The notes beneath the pieces are model-generated. The model was not told the origin of the DNA. It saw only the letters and a program-made list of their open reading frames with translations, and did no database searches. Positions 18,648 to 27,450 of a stretch of 64,000 bases of DNA are shown in pieces (positions within the stretch are counted from its first letter, which is position 1; every line of letters starts with the position of its first letter). Location: the NCBI GenBank assembly GCA_028689775.1, contig JAQVCM010000008.1:1-64000 (forward strand), written 5' to 3'. The position numbers and the translations under genes are program-made. Source of the DNA: Crocinitomicaceae bacterium (GTDB taxonomy: Bacteria; Bacteroidota; Bacteroidia; Flavobacteriales_D; Crocinitomicaceae).

Positions 18648-18771
18648 AGAAATAAAAGATGTTACTTTTAGATGAATCTATTCAGTGCATAATGATTCTA
18701 GATTTTGTTTAAATTTACGAATTCAAATTCTATCTCTTTTAAATATGTAAATTTGCACTAGAATTTAGAAT

Positions 18772-20028
18772 ATGATACTATCGCCCGGTTCAAATGGTTG
18801 GATAACAAAATATGCAAACCTACTCGCAAAAGGTGAGGTGAAGGCTGATTTTGTGGTGCCTGATGATATGGATGCCGACTATTACAAGCATTTGTTATTT
18901 AGTAAATCTGGAATTGAATTTGGATTTGCGGCTGAAATGATTTTTGCCAAAGAGTTGGATTGTGGAAATTGGACAGATGAAGAGCGATTGCGCTTACTCC
19001 TTTTTGAATCTCATCTGCTTGTTTTTATCTCGAACGGTGGTGATGCTGTCAAAGATTTTGAAAAATTCACGGATTCCTTGTTGACGTTTTACGGAAATCA
19101 CGGCACCAAATCCTTACTTCGTTTGGTTACTTTTTTCTTGAAAGAAAACAAAGAAACCAAACTGGAGTTTATGCTTTCAAAACGGACAGATATCCGCTCC
19201 AACATCATTGATAAAACGCAGTGGGTCAGTCACGTGAGCAATGTGTTTGTTTATCTGGATATTCTACTATATGAAGATTTTTTAAAAACAGATCAGGTCA
19301 TTCAAGAATCCAATTATGAGGAATACGCTTACAATGCGATGATTGCCCTCATTCTTTCTGTGCATGCTGATGGCGAAGTTGAAGACAAAGAAAAATTTAT
19401 CTTTCAAGTTTTTTTAAACTCAGCGCATTTAGATGACGATCAAAAGAAACTCGCTCAAAATAAATTCAAAGAAGGAGCTAGTTTTGATGACTTCTCAAAA
19501 GAATTACTCAAAAATAAATTCTTCACGCGCTTTTTGATCAACATTTCAGCTCTGACAATTTATTCAAGCCATTTGGTAACTCCAGAAGAGGCTGACTTTT
19601 TAAGTCGATTCAGTAAATGTTTGAAAATCTCGAAAGATGAATTGTTTGAAACGCAAGTAATGATTGAGAACTTTGTGCTGAATCACAACGATGAAATCGT
19701 TTTTTTACAAGACAATAGCAGTTATGAAAAACTATATGGAAGTGTTACCAATAAATGGGTAAAGATTTTATCTCGAAACAAAGATAAATTAGCAGCAGAG
19801 TTGAGAGGTAGTAAAGAATTGGTTTTTTTAATTAAGAAATCTACAACCACCGAACTGACGAAAGAAGAAAAAGAAAAGGTGAAAACTCAATTCTTAGACA
19901 TTGTGAAATCGATGCCAGCTTTGGCTATTTTTATGCTACCGGGCGGCGCACTTCTTTTACCAATCGTACTGAAAATTATTCCAAGTTTGATTCCGTCAGC
20001 CTTCAGAAGTAATGAAATCGAAAGTTAA
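18772..20028 (+). CDS. LETM1-related biofilm-associated protein
   Basis: The 418-residue cytoplasmic protein has a TerB-like helical segment in the middle (ALILSVHADGEVEDKEKFIF). Its C-terminus matches the LETM1-like signature: MPALAIFMLPGGALLLPIV followed by LKIIPSLIPSAF. A family with this name is known from Flavobacteria; its mechanism is unclear. A TAAATTTG at 18748 may be its -7 box. It is followed within 6 nt by the next gene, so the three genes to 21541 form an operon. Confidence 0.75.
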   Translation: MILSPGSNGWITKYANLLAKGEVKADFVVPDDMDADYYKHLLFSKSGIEFGFAAEMIFAKELDCGNWTDEERLRLLLFESHLLVFISNGGDAVKDFEKFTDSLLTFYGNHGTKSLLRLVTFFLKENKETKLEFMLSKRTDIRSNIIDKTQWVSHVSNVFVYLDILLYEDFLKTDQVIQESNYEEYAYNAMIALILSVHADGEVEDKEKFIFQVFLNSAHLDDDQKKLAQNKFKEGASFDDFSKELLKNKFFTRFLINISALTIYSSHLVTPEEADFLSRFSKCLKISKDELFETQVMIENFVLNHNDEIVFLQDNSSYEKLYGSVTNKWVKILSRNKDKLAAELRGSKELVFLIKKSTTTELTKEEKEKVKTQFLDIVKSMPALAIFMLPGGALLLPIVLKIIPSLIPSAFRSNEIES

Positions 20029-20034
20029 TATTCA

Positions 20035-20877
20035 ATGAAGTTATTTATTCTCTTTTTAGTTGTTTCCTGCTCGTTTGTTGGAAATACGCAGCAATTGAAC
20101 ACGATTCAAAAGTTACCAGAATACCTTTCTGAAATTTCTGGCTTAACTTTTCTGAATGATACCACATTAGTCGCGCACAATGACAGTGGGAATGATCCAG
20201 TTCTTTATTTCTTAAATCTAAAAGGAAATGTGATTCATCAAGTTCAAGTTACGAATGCCAAAAATAAAGATTGGGAGTCTATTGCTTCAGATGGTCATTT
20301 TCTCTACATTGCTGACATTGGAAATAACAATAACAATCGGAAAGATTTGGTGATTTATAAAGTTTCAGCGACTGATATTTTAAAAAAAGAATCCGTAAAT
20401 GCGGAGATAATTGAAATCAGTTACTCGGAACAGAATGCTTTTCCGCCTGCGTCAGAGGAATTGTATTTTGATGCGGAAGCACTTGTTTTTCACAACGATT
20501 CTTTACAGATTTTCACAAAGTGTAGAACAAAACCTTTCGATGGAATCAGTTACCAATACACCGTTTCAACGAAACCAGGGAATTACGTTTTAAAAAAGAG
20601 GCATTCGATTCTGATTGGGAAAGGTGGTTTTTATAGAGATGCAATCACAGATGCGACCATTCACAACGGTATTTATTGGTTTTTGACCTACAATCGAATC
20701 GTAGGATTTCAATTGAAAGAGAGTACATATCAACCTTATAAAACGATTCACCTCAGACCTTATTCCCAAAAAGAAGCAGTGGTTACCAAAGACAATATCA
20801 ACTTTTACCTCGCCGACGAAAAACAAAGTCTTTTAGGCGGTGGCAAAATCTATAAACTGACTATAAATGAAAAATAA
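20035..20877 (+). CDS. Secreted beta-propeller-like hypothetical protein
   Basis: The 280-residue protein has an N-terminal signal peptide. Repeated beta-blade-like segments recall SdiA-regulated or phytase-like propellers (EISGLTFLNDTTLVAHNDSG, SDGHFLYIADIGNNNNNRKD). No catalytic motif can be named. It overlaps the HAD phosphatase gene by 11 nt. Confidence 0.7.
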   Translation: MKLFILFLVVSCSFVGNTQQLNTIQKLPEYLSEISGLTFLNDTTLVAHNDSGNDPVLYFLNLKGNVIHQVQVTNAKNKDWESIASDGHFLYIADIGNNNNNRKDLVIYKVSATDILKKESVNAEIIEISYSEQNAFPPASEELYFDAEALVFHNDSLQIFTKCRTKPFDGISYQYTVSTKPGNYVLKKRHSILIGKGGFYRDAITDATIHNGIYWFLTYNRIVGFQLKESTYQPYKTIHLRPYSQKEAVVTKDNINFYLADEKQSLLGGGKIYKLTINEK

Positions 20878-21541
20878 GGAATTCACGTTAGAAAATATCG
20901 AAGCAGTTATTTTTGACATGGACGGTGTCTTAATTGATTCAGAACCTGTGTGGAAAGATGCGATGGAAGAGGTGTTTGCTGCTGTTGGCTGTCCGTTAAC
21001 ACGGGAAGATTTTCAAAAAACAGTTGGTTTGCGCTTGGATGAAGTGATCACATATTGGTACGGAATTTCTCCATGGGAAAAGGTAAGTCCAGAAGAGGTC
21101 ATGCAACAAATCATCAATCGAATGGTTGCGTTGTTGAGTGCCAGTGGAAAACCACTTACAGGAGTTGTTGAAACCTTACGATTTTTAAAACAAAAAGGAT
21201 TAAAGATTGGATTGGCAACTTCTTCTTATGAAGTGCTGATTGATTGTGTTTTGGATACTTTAAATATCAGAGAGTTCTTCGATTTTACACATTCTGCTGA
21301 AAGAGAAGCATACGGAAAACCACATCCAGCGGTGTATTTAACAACTGCTGAAACATTGGGTGTTAATCCGCAAAATTGTTTGGTTATTGAAGATAGTATC
21401 AACGGCGTGATCTCTGGAAAAGCTGCGCGAATGCACGTAGTTTGTATTCCGGAAAAAACACACATCGTAAATCCAAAATTGATTTTAGCTGATTATCAGT
21501 TTGAATCAATGGATGAAATGTTGGAGGCTCTTAAAAAGTAA
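20867..21541 (+). CDS. hxpB: HAD-superfamily sugar phosphatase, HxpB (YniC)-like
   Basis: The 224-residue protein belongs to HAD subfamily IA. The nucleophile motif is DMDGVLIDSEP (D17, D19). Motif II falls in LATSSYEV, and motif III/IV is GKPHP then VIEDSINGV. Along its whole length it resembles E. coli YniC/HxpB, including GLRLDEVITYWY and the region after SPWE. HxpB dephosphorylates hexitol and hexose phosphates; the substrate here is inferred. It overlaps the preceding gene and ends 5 nt from the convergent cyclase gene. Confidence 0.82.
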   Translation: MKNKEFTLENIEAVIFDMDGVLIDSEPVWKDAMEEVFAAVGCPLTREDFQKTVGLRLDEVITYWYGISPWEKVSPEEVMQQIINRMVALLSASGKPLTGVVETLRFLKQKGLKIGLATSSYEVLIDCVLDTLNIREFFDFTHSAEREAYGKPHPAVYLTTAETLGVNPQNCLVIEDSINGVISGKAARMHVVCIPEKTHIVNPKLILADYQFESMDEMLEALKK

Positions 21542-21546
21542 ATTTC

Positions 21547-22308
21547 CTACTCTTTTTCAATGGCAAATAGGACTGGACGACTTGGCGTAGCGTCATTTTC
21601 AAAAGGTGCTGTTTGCAAATTCAAGATGTAATCTCCATCTGGAACGTTATCCGGAACATAAATGAATTCTGTAATTGTTTTGTGAAATTGAGGGTTTTCA
21701 GGAACGCCCCAAAATTCGTGATGAAAAGCTAATTTTCCTCCGTCACTCTCTCGATCTACGGATGGTAAATCAATCAATAAGTGTTGAACTTTTGCTTTGT
21801 TGAGAAGATGAACCACTTTAACATCAATATACGCTGGATTGCTTGCAGAATAATTAAGGTGTTTTTTTGATTCATCATTTGGTGTGGTTCGAATAATGAT
21901 TGCTTCTGTTTCAATGCCGTTTAAAAGTGATTTAAATTGCTCCGGTTTCAAGATGAAATCTTCTTCTATTGTTTCTCCATTGATCACGCAAATTGGTTCA
22001 AGGGTAACTAGTTTCGCAGTGAAAAATGCTTCTTTTAAATTTTGATTTATTGAATGAACTTCTTCTGTGATGTGTCCCAAACATTCGGTATGCGTTCCAT
22101 GTCCGTGCGGATTGAAAAAAATATTTCTAAAGTTAACAGCACCACCTTCTTTTACTGAGCCCGTAAATTGTTCTGTTCGAACAGGTTCAATTGTTGGCGC
22201 GTCAACATACCAAGCACGTGGATTTTGGTCATTGCCTTCCAAAGGAATTGAGATGTCAAAACCTTTGGAAGTATCAATAAACGTATTTTTAGTCAAATAC
22301 AATTTCAT
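21547..22308 (-). CDS. Cyclase-family (kynurenine formamidase-like) metal hydrolase
   Basis: The 253-residue protein has the family motif HGHGTHTE at residues 68-75, which supplies metal ligands. Other conserved segments are LLIDLPSVDRESDGGKLAFH and the late FWG. Members hydrolyse N-formylkynurenine or related cyclic or amide substrates. With no kynurenine pathway gene nearby the substrate stays open. The gene stands alone, convergent with hxpB. Confidence 0.85.
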   Translation of the reverse strand: MKLYLTKNTFIDTSKGFDISIPLEGNDQNPRAWYVDAPTIEPVRTEQFTGSVKEGGAVNFRNIFFNPHGHGTHTECLGHITEEVHSINQNLKEAFFTAKLVTLEPICVINGETIEEDFILKPEQFKSLLNGIETEAIIIRTTPNDESKKHLNYSASNPAYIDVKVVHLLNKAKVQHLLIDLPSVDRESDGGKLAFHHEFWGVPENPQFHKTITEFIYVPDNVPDGDYILNLQTAPFENDATPSRPVLFAIEKE

Positions 22309-22338
22309 AATGCAATGCCTTTTATAATGTTGTAAAGA

Positions 22339-23190
22339 TTATTTTCTGATGATTGGAGGAGCTATAATAATTGGACCTTGGTTGGTGTCTATTTTTTTAA
22401 GCATCGCTTGGTATTCATTTTTGTAAGTTTGAGTACCTAAACATCCTAAATCAGTTTTTGCTGCTTGGAAATGTTCGATTCTATTCGCTGGATTTGGGTG
22501 CGTACTTAAGAACTCAAATTGTTTTCCTCCTTTACTCAGGTTTTCCATTTTCTGAAAGAAACCAGCTCCACCTGCAGCATTATATGGTGTTGGACATAAA
22601 TACTCAACGGAACGCTGATCTGCTTCTGTTTCGTGGTCACGAGAGAATTTTAAACTAACGATGGATTCAGTCATCTGTTTGATCATTTCATATTTTCCAG
22701 CAACGATATTCAACAAGGCATCCACACCATATAGTTTTGTCATTTGACGCGTTGAGTGACGTAAATCTGCGTGCGCAATTTCGTGACCTAAAACACCAGC
22801 AAACTGGTCTTCAGATTCCATGAATTTCAAGATACCTGTATAGATGTAAATGTAACCTCCAGGAGTACAAAATGCATTTAAGATGCTGTCATTGTTGATG
22901 ATACGAACTCTCCATTGGAAGTCATCTTTGTGTTGTACCTTTCCGGAGTTCAAGATGTTGTTTCTTACTTTGTACACATAAGCATAAACTTCTTTGTTTC
23001 TTACTGAATCCAAAAGTGGATATTCGGCTCTGTTTCCGTCAATTTCAGCAGCAACTTGTGCGCCAAACTCACGATCTTGTTGAATGGTAAAGAGATTAAT
23101 ACCGTCATTCTTTACTTTGTTGACTACGCTACAAGAAGTGATCGTTGCAACTGCAAGTAGAAGGATCATCGATTTTTTTAAGATACTCAT
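22339..23190 (-). CDS. M48-family metalloprotease, lipoprotein
   Basis: The 283-residue protein has a lipobox TITSC (C20). The zinc motif is HEIAH at 136-140 and the third ligand falls in HETEADQRSVEYLC. It resembles periplasmic M48 proteases (BepA/LoiP group) that monitor outer-membrane protein assembly. It lies 22 nt after the PAP2-like gene on the same strand, probably in one transcript with rpoN. Confidence 0.9.
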   Translation of the reverse strand: MSILKKSMILLLAVATITSCSVVNKVKNDGINLFTIQQDREFGAQVAAEIDGNRAEYPLLDSVRNKEVYAYVYKVRNNILNSGKVQHKDDFQWRVRIINNDSILNAFCTPGGYIYIYTGILKFMESEDQFAGVLGHEIAHADLRHSTRQMTKLYGVDALLNIVAGKYEMIKQMTESIVSLKFSRDHETEADQRSVEYLCPTPYNAAGGAGFFQKMENLSKGGKQFEFLSTHPNPANRIEHFQAAKTDLGCLGTQTYKNEYQAMLKKIDTNQGPIIIAPPIIRK

Positions 23191-23212
23191 TTTTTAATTT
23201 TTAATTTATTAT

Positions 23213-23884
23213 TTATACAACATGTGGTAGGTAGATTGTAAATAATTTCAACACCATAAAAGTAGAGAAAAAACCAAGAAGATATCCAGTTAAAGCTTCT
23301 CTAAGCGTATGTTTTTGAAGGTACATTCTGGATGTGAGAATAATACCTCCCAATATAATTACTGCAATTAATACGGCCAAATGAAAGTGGGATTGCATTT
23401 GGTAATAGGTCAAAACAAATCCAAAAAGCATCCCGGCACCAATTCCGTGTAAACTTATTTTTTCAAAACGGTTGACAATTACTGCAATTATTCCGCCAAA
23501 TGCTCCAGCCCATGGCAATGCAAATAGGATAGGAGAGAGCGCGTTTTTAGGAATTTGTGTCCACAAGAAAACGCCTAAAAGTACTCCGTAAATTACAGTT
23601 ACCATGATGGGATACGTTCTTTCTTGTCGATTGTCAATTTGTAAATTTGATATTCTCTTTTGACGTTTCATCATCAAGAGCGATAATCCAGGAGCCAAAA
23701 CAATCAAAATGAAAAACAAGAAGAGTAAATGGATTTTATTTTGAAATGGTAAGGTATATAAATTGAATTGTTGAAGCAACGCAGTTTTGCTGATTGTAGG
23801 GATAAACATCACCAATAATAGACCATAAATTGGCATAAACAAAGGAATGAAAACCCAAGAGATGATATTTGAAAATCGCTTCAT
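23213..23884 (-). CDS. Integral membrane protein, degenerate PAP2-like
   Basis: The 223-residue protein has about six hydrophobic segments. The C-terminal piece SRMYLQKHTLREALTG resembles the last PAP2 phosphatase motif (SRxxxxxHxxxD/E), but the PSGH motif is missing, so catalysis is doubtful. Its ATG overlaps the rpoN stop by one base (TAATG), which suggests translational coupling. Confidence 0.7.
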   Translation of the reverse strand: MKRFSNIISWVFIPLFMPIYGLLLVMFIPTISKTALLQQFNLYTLPFQNKIHLLFLFFILIVLAPGLSLLMMKRQKRISNLQIDNRQERTYPIMVTVIYGVLLGVFLWTQIPKNALSPILFALPWAGAFGGIIAVIVNRFEKISLHGIGAGMLFGFVLTYYQMQSHFHLAVLIAVIILGGIILTSRMYLQKHTLREALTGYLLGFFSTFMVLKLFTIYLPHVV

Positions 23885-25350
23885 TATAATTCTTTTCGTA
23901 ACCTTGCTACTGGAATATTCAACTGTTCTCTGTATTTCGCTACTGTTCTTCGCGCGATGTTATATCCTTTTTCCGTCAAAATTGTGGTCAATTTATCATC
24001 TGTTAAAGGACGAATCTTATCTTCATTTTCAATGGCTTCAGAAAGTATCATTTTCACTTCTCTCGTAGAAACTTCTTCTCCCGAATCGGTGGATAAAGAT
24101 TCTGAGAAAAAGTATTTTAAAGGGAAAATTCCCTGTGCAGTTTGAACGTACTTACTGTTCGCAACGCGAGAAATCGTCGAAATATCCATGTTAACGATAT
24201 CTGCAATATCTTTCAAAATCATCGGACGTAAATTCGTTTCATCACCTGAAAGAAAATATTCCTTTTGATAATTCATAATTGCGTTCATTGTAAAAAGCAA
24301 TGTGTTTTGTCGCTGGCGAATTGCATCAATAAACCACTTCGCGCCGTCTAGTTTCTGCTTCACAAATGTCAAAGCATCTTTATCAGATTTAGAAGTTTTA
24401 GCACCTTCAGAATATCCACGTAACATGCGCTCATATTCTCGACTCACTTTCAGTTCAGGTGCATTTCTCCCGTTTATCGTCAGTTCCAATCGACCTTCAT
24501 TTTCGTAAATTACAAAGTCTGGAATAATTTGCTGCATTGACTTCGCTGATTCCTTCATGGAACCACCCGGTTTTGGATTCAATCGAATGATTTCGGCTAC
24601 CGCATCTTTTAGATCCTCATCGCTGATTTCAAGCTTTTTCTGAATCTTATCGTAATGTTTTTTCGTGAACTCTTCAAAATGCTGTTCCAATATTTTCTTC
24701 GCAGTAAACCTGGTAATGTCACCATCTTGTTTGCGATTTATCTGAATCAATAAGCACTCTTTCAAAGTTCGAGCTCCAACACCCGCTGGATCTAATTCTT
24801 GCACCATCAAAAGAACTTCTTCAACTTCTTTTTCAGTCACAATCAAGTTTGAAGAGAACGCCAAATCATCTACAAGTGCCTCTAAATCGCGATTTAAATA
24901 GCCAGACTCGTCTAAGTTTCCAATAATGGTATCTGCAATTGCTTCTTGCGTTTCATCTAAATACAACATCTGTAGCTGTTCAGCCAAACGCTCTTGAAAA
25001 GATTGCCCGCCAGATAAAGGAACAACGCGTTCTTCATCGTCCTTACTTGTATTATTAACTTGTGTTTTGTAATCTGGAGTATCATCATCCATATAATCCG
25101 AGATATCAAAATCATTGTCATCGTCCTTTGAATCATCGGAATCCGTGTCTTTTTCTTCGTTGTATTCATCGTCTAACGAATCCAGATCGTCCTCTTCTTT
25201 CCCTTCCTCAAGTGCAGGATTTTCCTCAATTTCTTGCTTGATTCGTTGATCTAATTCCATAGTCGGTACCTGCAATAATTTCATTAACTGAATTTGCTGC
25301 GGAGAGAGTCTTTGCTCTAGTTTTTGAGATAAATATTGTTTTAATGCCAT
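23884..25350 (-). CDS. rpoN: RNA polymerase sigma-54 factor
   Basis: The 488-residue protein has the full RpoN layout. The glutamine-containing activator-interacting region I (LSPQQIQLMKLLQVPTMEL) comes first. A very acidic region II follows at about residues 50-90. The core-binding and DNA-binding domains come next, and the RpoN box ARRTVAKYREQLNIPVARLR lies at the C-terminus. It directs transcription from -24/-12 promoters with enhancer-binding activators; no such activator gene is seen in the window. It heads a transcript with the PAP2-like and M48 genes. Confidence 0.95.
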   Translation of the reverse strand: MALKQYLSQKLEQRLSPQQIQLMKLLQVPTMELDQRIKQEIEENPALEEGKEEDDLDSLDDEYNEEKDTDSDDSKDDDNDFDISDYMDDDTPDYKTQVNNTSKDDEERVVPLSGGQSFQERLAEQLQMLYLDETQEAIADTIIGNLDESGYLNRDLEALVDDLAFSSNLIVTEKEVEEVLLMVQELDPAGVGARTLKECLLIQINRKQDGDITRFTAKKILEQHFEEFTKKHYDKIQKKLEISDEDLKDAVAEIIRLNPKPGGSMKESAKSMQQIIPDFVIYENEGRLELTINGRNAPELKVSREYERMLRGYSEGAKTSKSDKDALTFVKQKLDGAKWFIDAIRQRQNTLLFTMNAIMNYQKEYFLSGDETNLRPMILKDIADIVNMDISTISRVANSKYVQTAQGIFPLKYFFSESLSTDSGEEVSTREVKMILSEAIENEDKIRPLTDDKLTTILTEKGYNIARRTVAKYREQLNIPVARLRKEL

Positions 25351-25650
25351 GACGCTGTAAAAATAGTATAAACTAACGAAATTTTAGTTGAAAATAAACC
25401 AAAACCACTTTTTTTAAGGCTTATTAGCAGTTTTTGAAGAACTTGATTTTGTATTTTCTTTCTGATTTAGATTACTTCTTAAAATATTAAACGTGCTACC
25501 TAAGTTACAAAAATAATCGATGGAATATCTTTTTACTGTTATAATTCTTCTTTGAAAATAATAAAAATGTAGATAAATGTTTTTTAGTAGGATAAATTAG
25601 TTTATATTTAGGTTGGAAGTTGAGCTTTTCGTATTCGATTGCGAGAATGA

Positions 25651-25796
25651 AGGGGTTTTGATTCCGCAGATTTCACTGATGTCCGCGGAGGATTGTATGG
25701 AAAGTTTTGCCAGAGTTTATTGAATATACTCATATTAAAAGTGAACAAATAAAATAACACACCCTGCTCCGCGCCAAATCTGCGAAATCTGCGGGA
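25651..25796. repeat. Repeat module left of GxxExxY pseudogene
   Basis: The module opens with AGGGGTTTT and CCGCAGATTTCACTGATGTC and ends with a 41-bp segment (25756-25796, containing CTCCGCGCCAAATCTGCG). That segment recurs exactly at 26519-26559, 26873-26913 and 27227-27267. The opening and closing parts are roughly inverted (CCGCAGATTTC / GAAATCTGCGG). The remainder of the gap to rpoN (25351-25650) shows no feature. Confidence 0.8.
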
Positions 25797-25818
25797 AATC
25801 CCCACCCAACAGAGAAGT

Positions 25819-25851
25819 AATTAACCACCAATTAACCATTAATTAACCACT
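25819..25851. repeat. Three 11-bp tandem repeats
   Basis: AATTAACCACC, AATTAACCATT and AATTAACCACT run head to tail, ending 18 bp before the GxxExxY pseudogene start. Confidence 0.8.
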
Positions 25852-25869
25852 AAAATAAAACCAAATAAA

Positions 25870-26250
25870 ATGCTAACAGAAAACGATATATCGTACCACA
25901 TCCGCGGAGCAATCTACGATGTTTACAACGCTTTAGGTGCCGGACTCCTTGAATCAGTATACGTAACAGCTCTCGAGTGGGAATTAGTCAACCAAGGTCT
26001 TCGAGTAAAAAGAGAAGTTCCTATACCTGTGTATTACAAAGAAGTGAGAATGGAATTAGGTTTCAGACTTGATTTATTAGTAGAAGAAAAAGTTATCATC
26101 GAAGTAAAATCAGTAGAAACATTAGCCGGAGTTCATCATAAGCAGATCTTGACATATTTATGACTTACAGATAAGAAACTAGGAATTTTAGTGAATTTTA
26201 ATGTCGGAGAAATTAGGCAAGGGATTTTCAGGAAGGTGAATGGATTGTGA
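25870..26250 (+). pseudogene. GxxExxY family PD-(D/E)XK-like protein, interrupted by in-frame TGA
   Basis: Codons 1-97 give the family's N-terminal part with GAGLLESVY (the GxxExxY motif). The nuclease-like strands RLDLLV and IIEVKSV supply the D and ExK of a PD-(D/E)XK fold. A TGA at 26161-26163 then interrupts the frame. The next 28 codons, in the same frame, give a normal family C-terminus (LTDKKLGILVNFNV ... GIFRKVNG) and end at TGA 26248. One CGA-to-TGA change would explain the stop. The gene is framed by the repeat modules at 25651-25796 and 26421-26559. The function of the family is not established. Confidence 0.85.
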
Positions 26251-26274
26251 TGCCGATACTTACGTAGGATTCTA

Positions 26275-26400
26275 ATAGATTTCGCTGATTTTTGTGGATA
26301 TTCTCAGTGGCTTTCCGCAGATTTAGCTGATGTTTTGAGAGGGTTGTGATGTGAATGTTTGGTATTGTTTCCCGTAGATTTCGCTGATTCTCACGGAGGA
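26275..26400. repeat. Degenerate CCGCAGATTTCGCTGAT repeats
   Basis: At least three imperfect copies of the same ~25-bp motif lie here: AGATTTCGCTGATTTTTGTGG, TTCCGCAGATTTAGCTGATG and CGTAGATTTCGCTGATTC. They fill the space between the pseudogene and the tandem array. No gene is present. Confidence 0.7.
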
Positions 26401-26426
26401 TTTTGGCGTGAACGCATGCAAGGGGT

Positions 26427-27450
26427 TTCCGCAAATTTCGCTGATGTCCGCGGCGTATTGTAGAGTATGTTCATTGAACAGTCCCGAACACTCCTGAAGC
26501 GCAGGAACACACACTTGTAACACACCCTGCTCCGCGCCAAATCTGCGAAATCTGCGGGACAACCCCCATACCCGTCCTCTCAAGCCACCCACCAAACTCA
26601 TCATCCCATCCACAAAAAAAACCGATAGAAGAATCAACTCCCACCGGTTTTTAAAAACATCAATAATCTATAATCAGTTATTTCAAATCAACAATCTCCA
26701 ATTCAAATACTAAATCAGAATACGGAGGAAATGCACCTGGTCTTCCTTCTGGAGTTTGGTTAATGATAGTTAATATAGTTTTCCGCAAATTTCGCTGATG
26801 TCCGCGGCGTATTGTAGAGTATGTTCATTGAACAGTCCCGAACACTCCTGAAGCGCAGGAACACACACTTGTAACACACCCTGCTCCGCGCCAAATCTGC
26901 GAAATCTGCGGGACAACCCCCATACCCGTCCTCTCAAGCCACCCACCAAACTCATCATCCCATCCACAAAAAAAACCGATAGAAGAATCAACTCCCACCG
27001 GTTTTTAAAAACATCAATAATCTATAATCAGTTATTTCAAATCAACAATCTCCAATTCAAATACTAAATCAGAATACGGAGGAAATGCACCTGGTCTTCC
27101 TTCTGGAGTTTGGTTAATGATAGTTAATATAGTTTTCCGCAAATTTCGCTGATGTCCGCGGCGTAATGTAGAGTATGTTCATTGAACAGTCCCGAACACT
27201 CCTGAAGCGCAGGAACACACACTTGTAACACACCCTGCTCCGCGCCAAATCTGCGAAATCTGCGGGACAACCCCCCATACCCGTCCTCTCAAGTCACCCA
27301 CCAAACTCATCATCCCCATCCACAAAAAAAACCGATAGAAGAATCAACTCCCACCGGTTTTTAAAAACATCAATAATCTATAATCAGTTATTTCAAATCA
27401 ACAATCTCCAATTCAAATACTAAATCAGAATATGGAGGAATTGCACCTGG
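26427..27450. repeat. 354-bp tandem repeat, about 2.9 copies
   Basis: Units start at 26427, 26781 and 27135 (TTCCGCAAATTTCGC), exactly 354 bp apart. Each unit carries the opening repeat motif, the 41-bp CTCCGCG...CTGCGG segment, a terminator-like hairpin, and the last ~85 bp of a peptidyl-prolyl isomerase gene on the minus strand. In the third unit that gene end is the living gene at 27388-28461. Units 1 and 2 are nearly identical. Unit 3 differs by a few substitutions and single-base insertions, so the newest duplication produced units 1 and 2. Confidence 0.92.
27329..27362 (-). terminator. Terminator of the PPIase gene (third copy of a repeated element)
   Basis: Read on the minus strand, AAAACCGGTGGGAG and CTTCTATCGGTTTT form a ~14-bp stem with G-T pairs, followed by a T-run. 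Earlier copies lie 354 and 708 bp to the left, near 26975 and 26620. Confidence 0.65.

Noticed and set aside
26323..26991. Repeated ~70-100-residue frames on the minus strand
   Set aside because: They are translations of the repeat module and the 354-bp units. Identical peptides arise from the DNA repeats; no start or codon signal supports them.
26427..27450. CRISPR array or IS element
   Set aside because: The unit is 354 bp with no variable spacers. It contains a gene end and a terminator, with no transposase frame.
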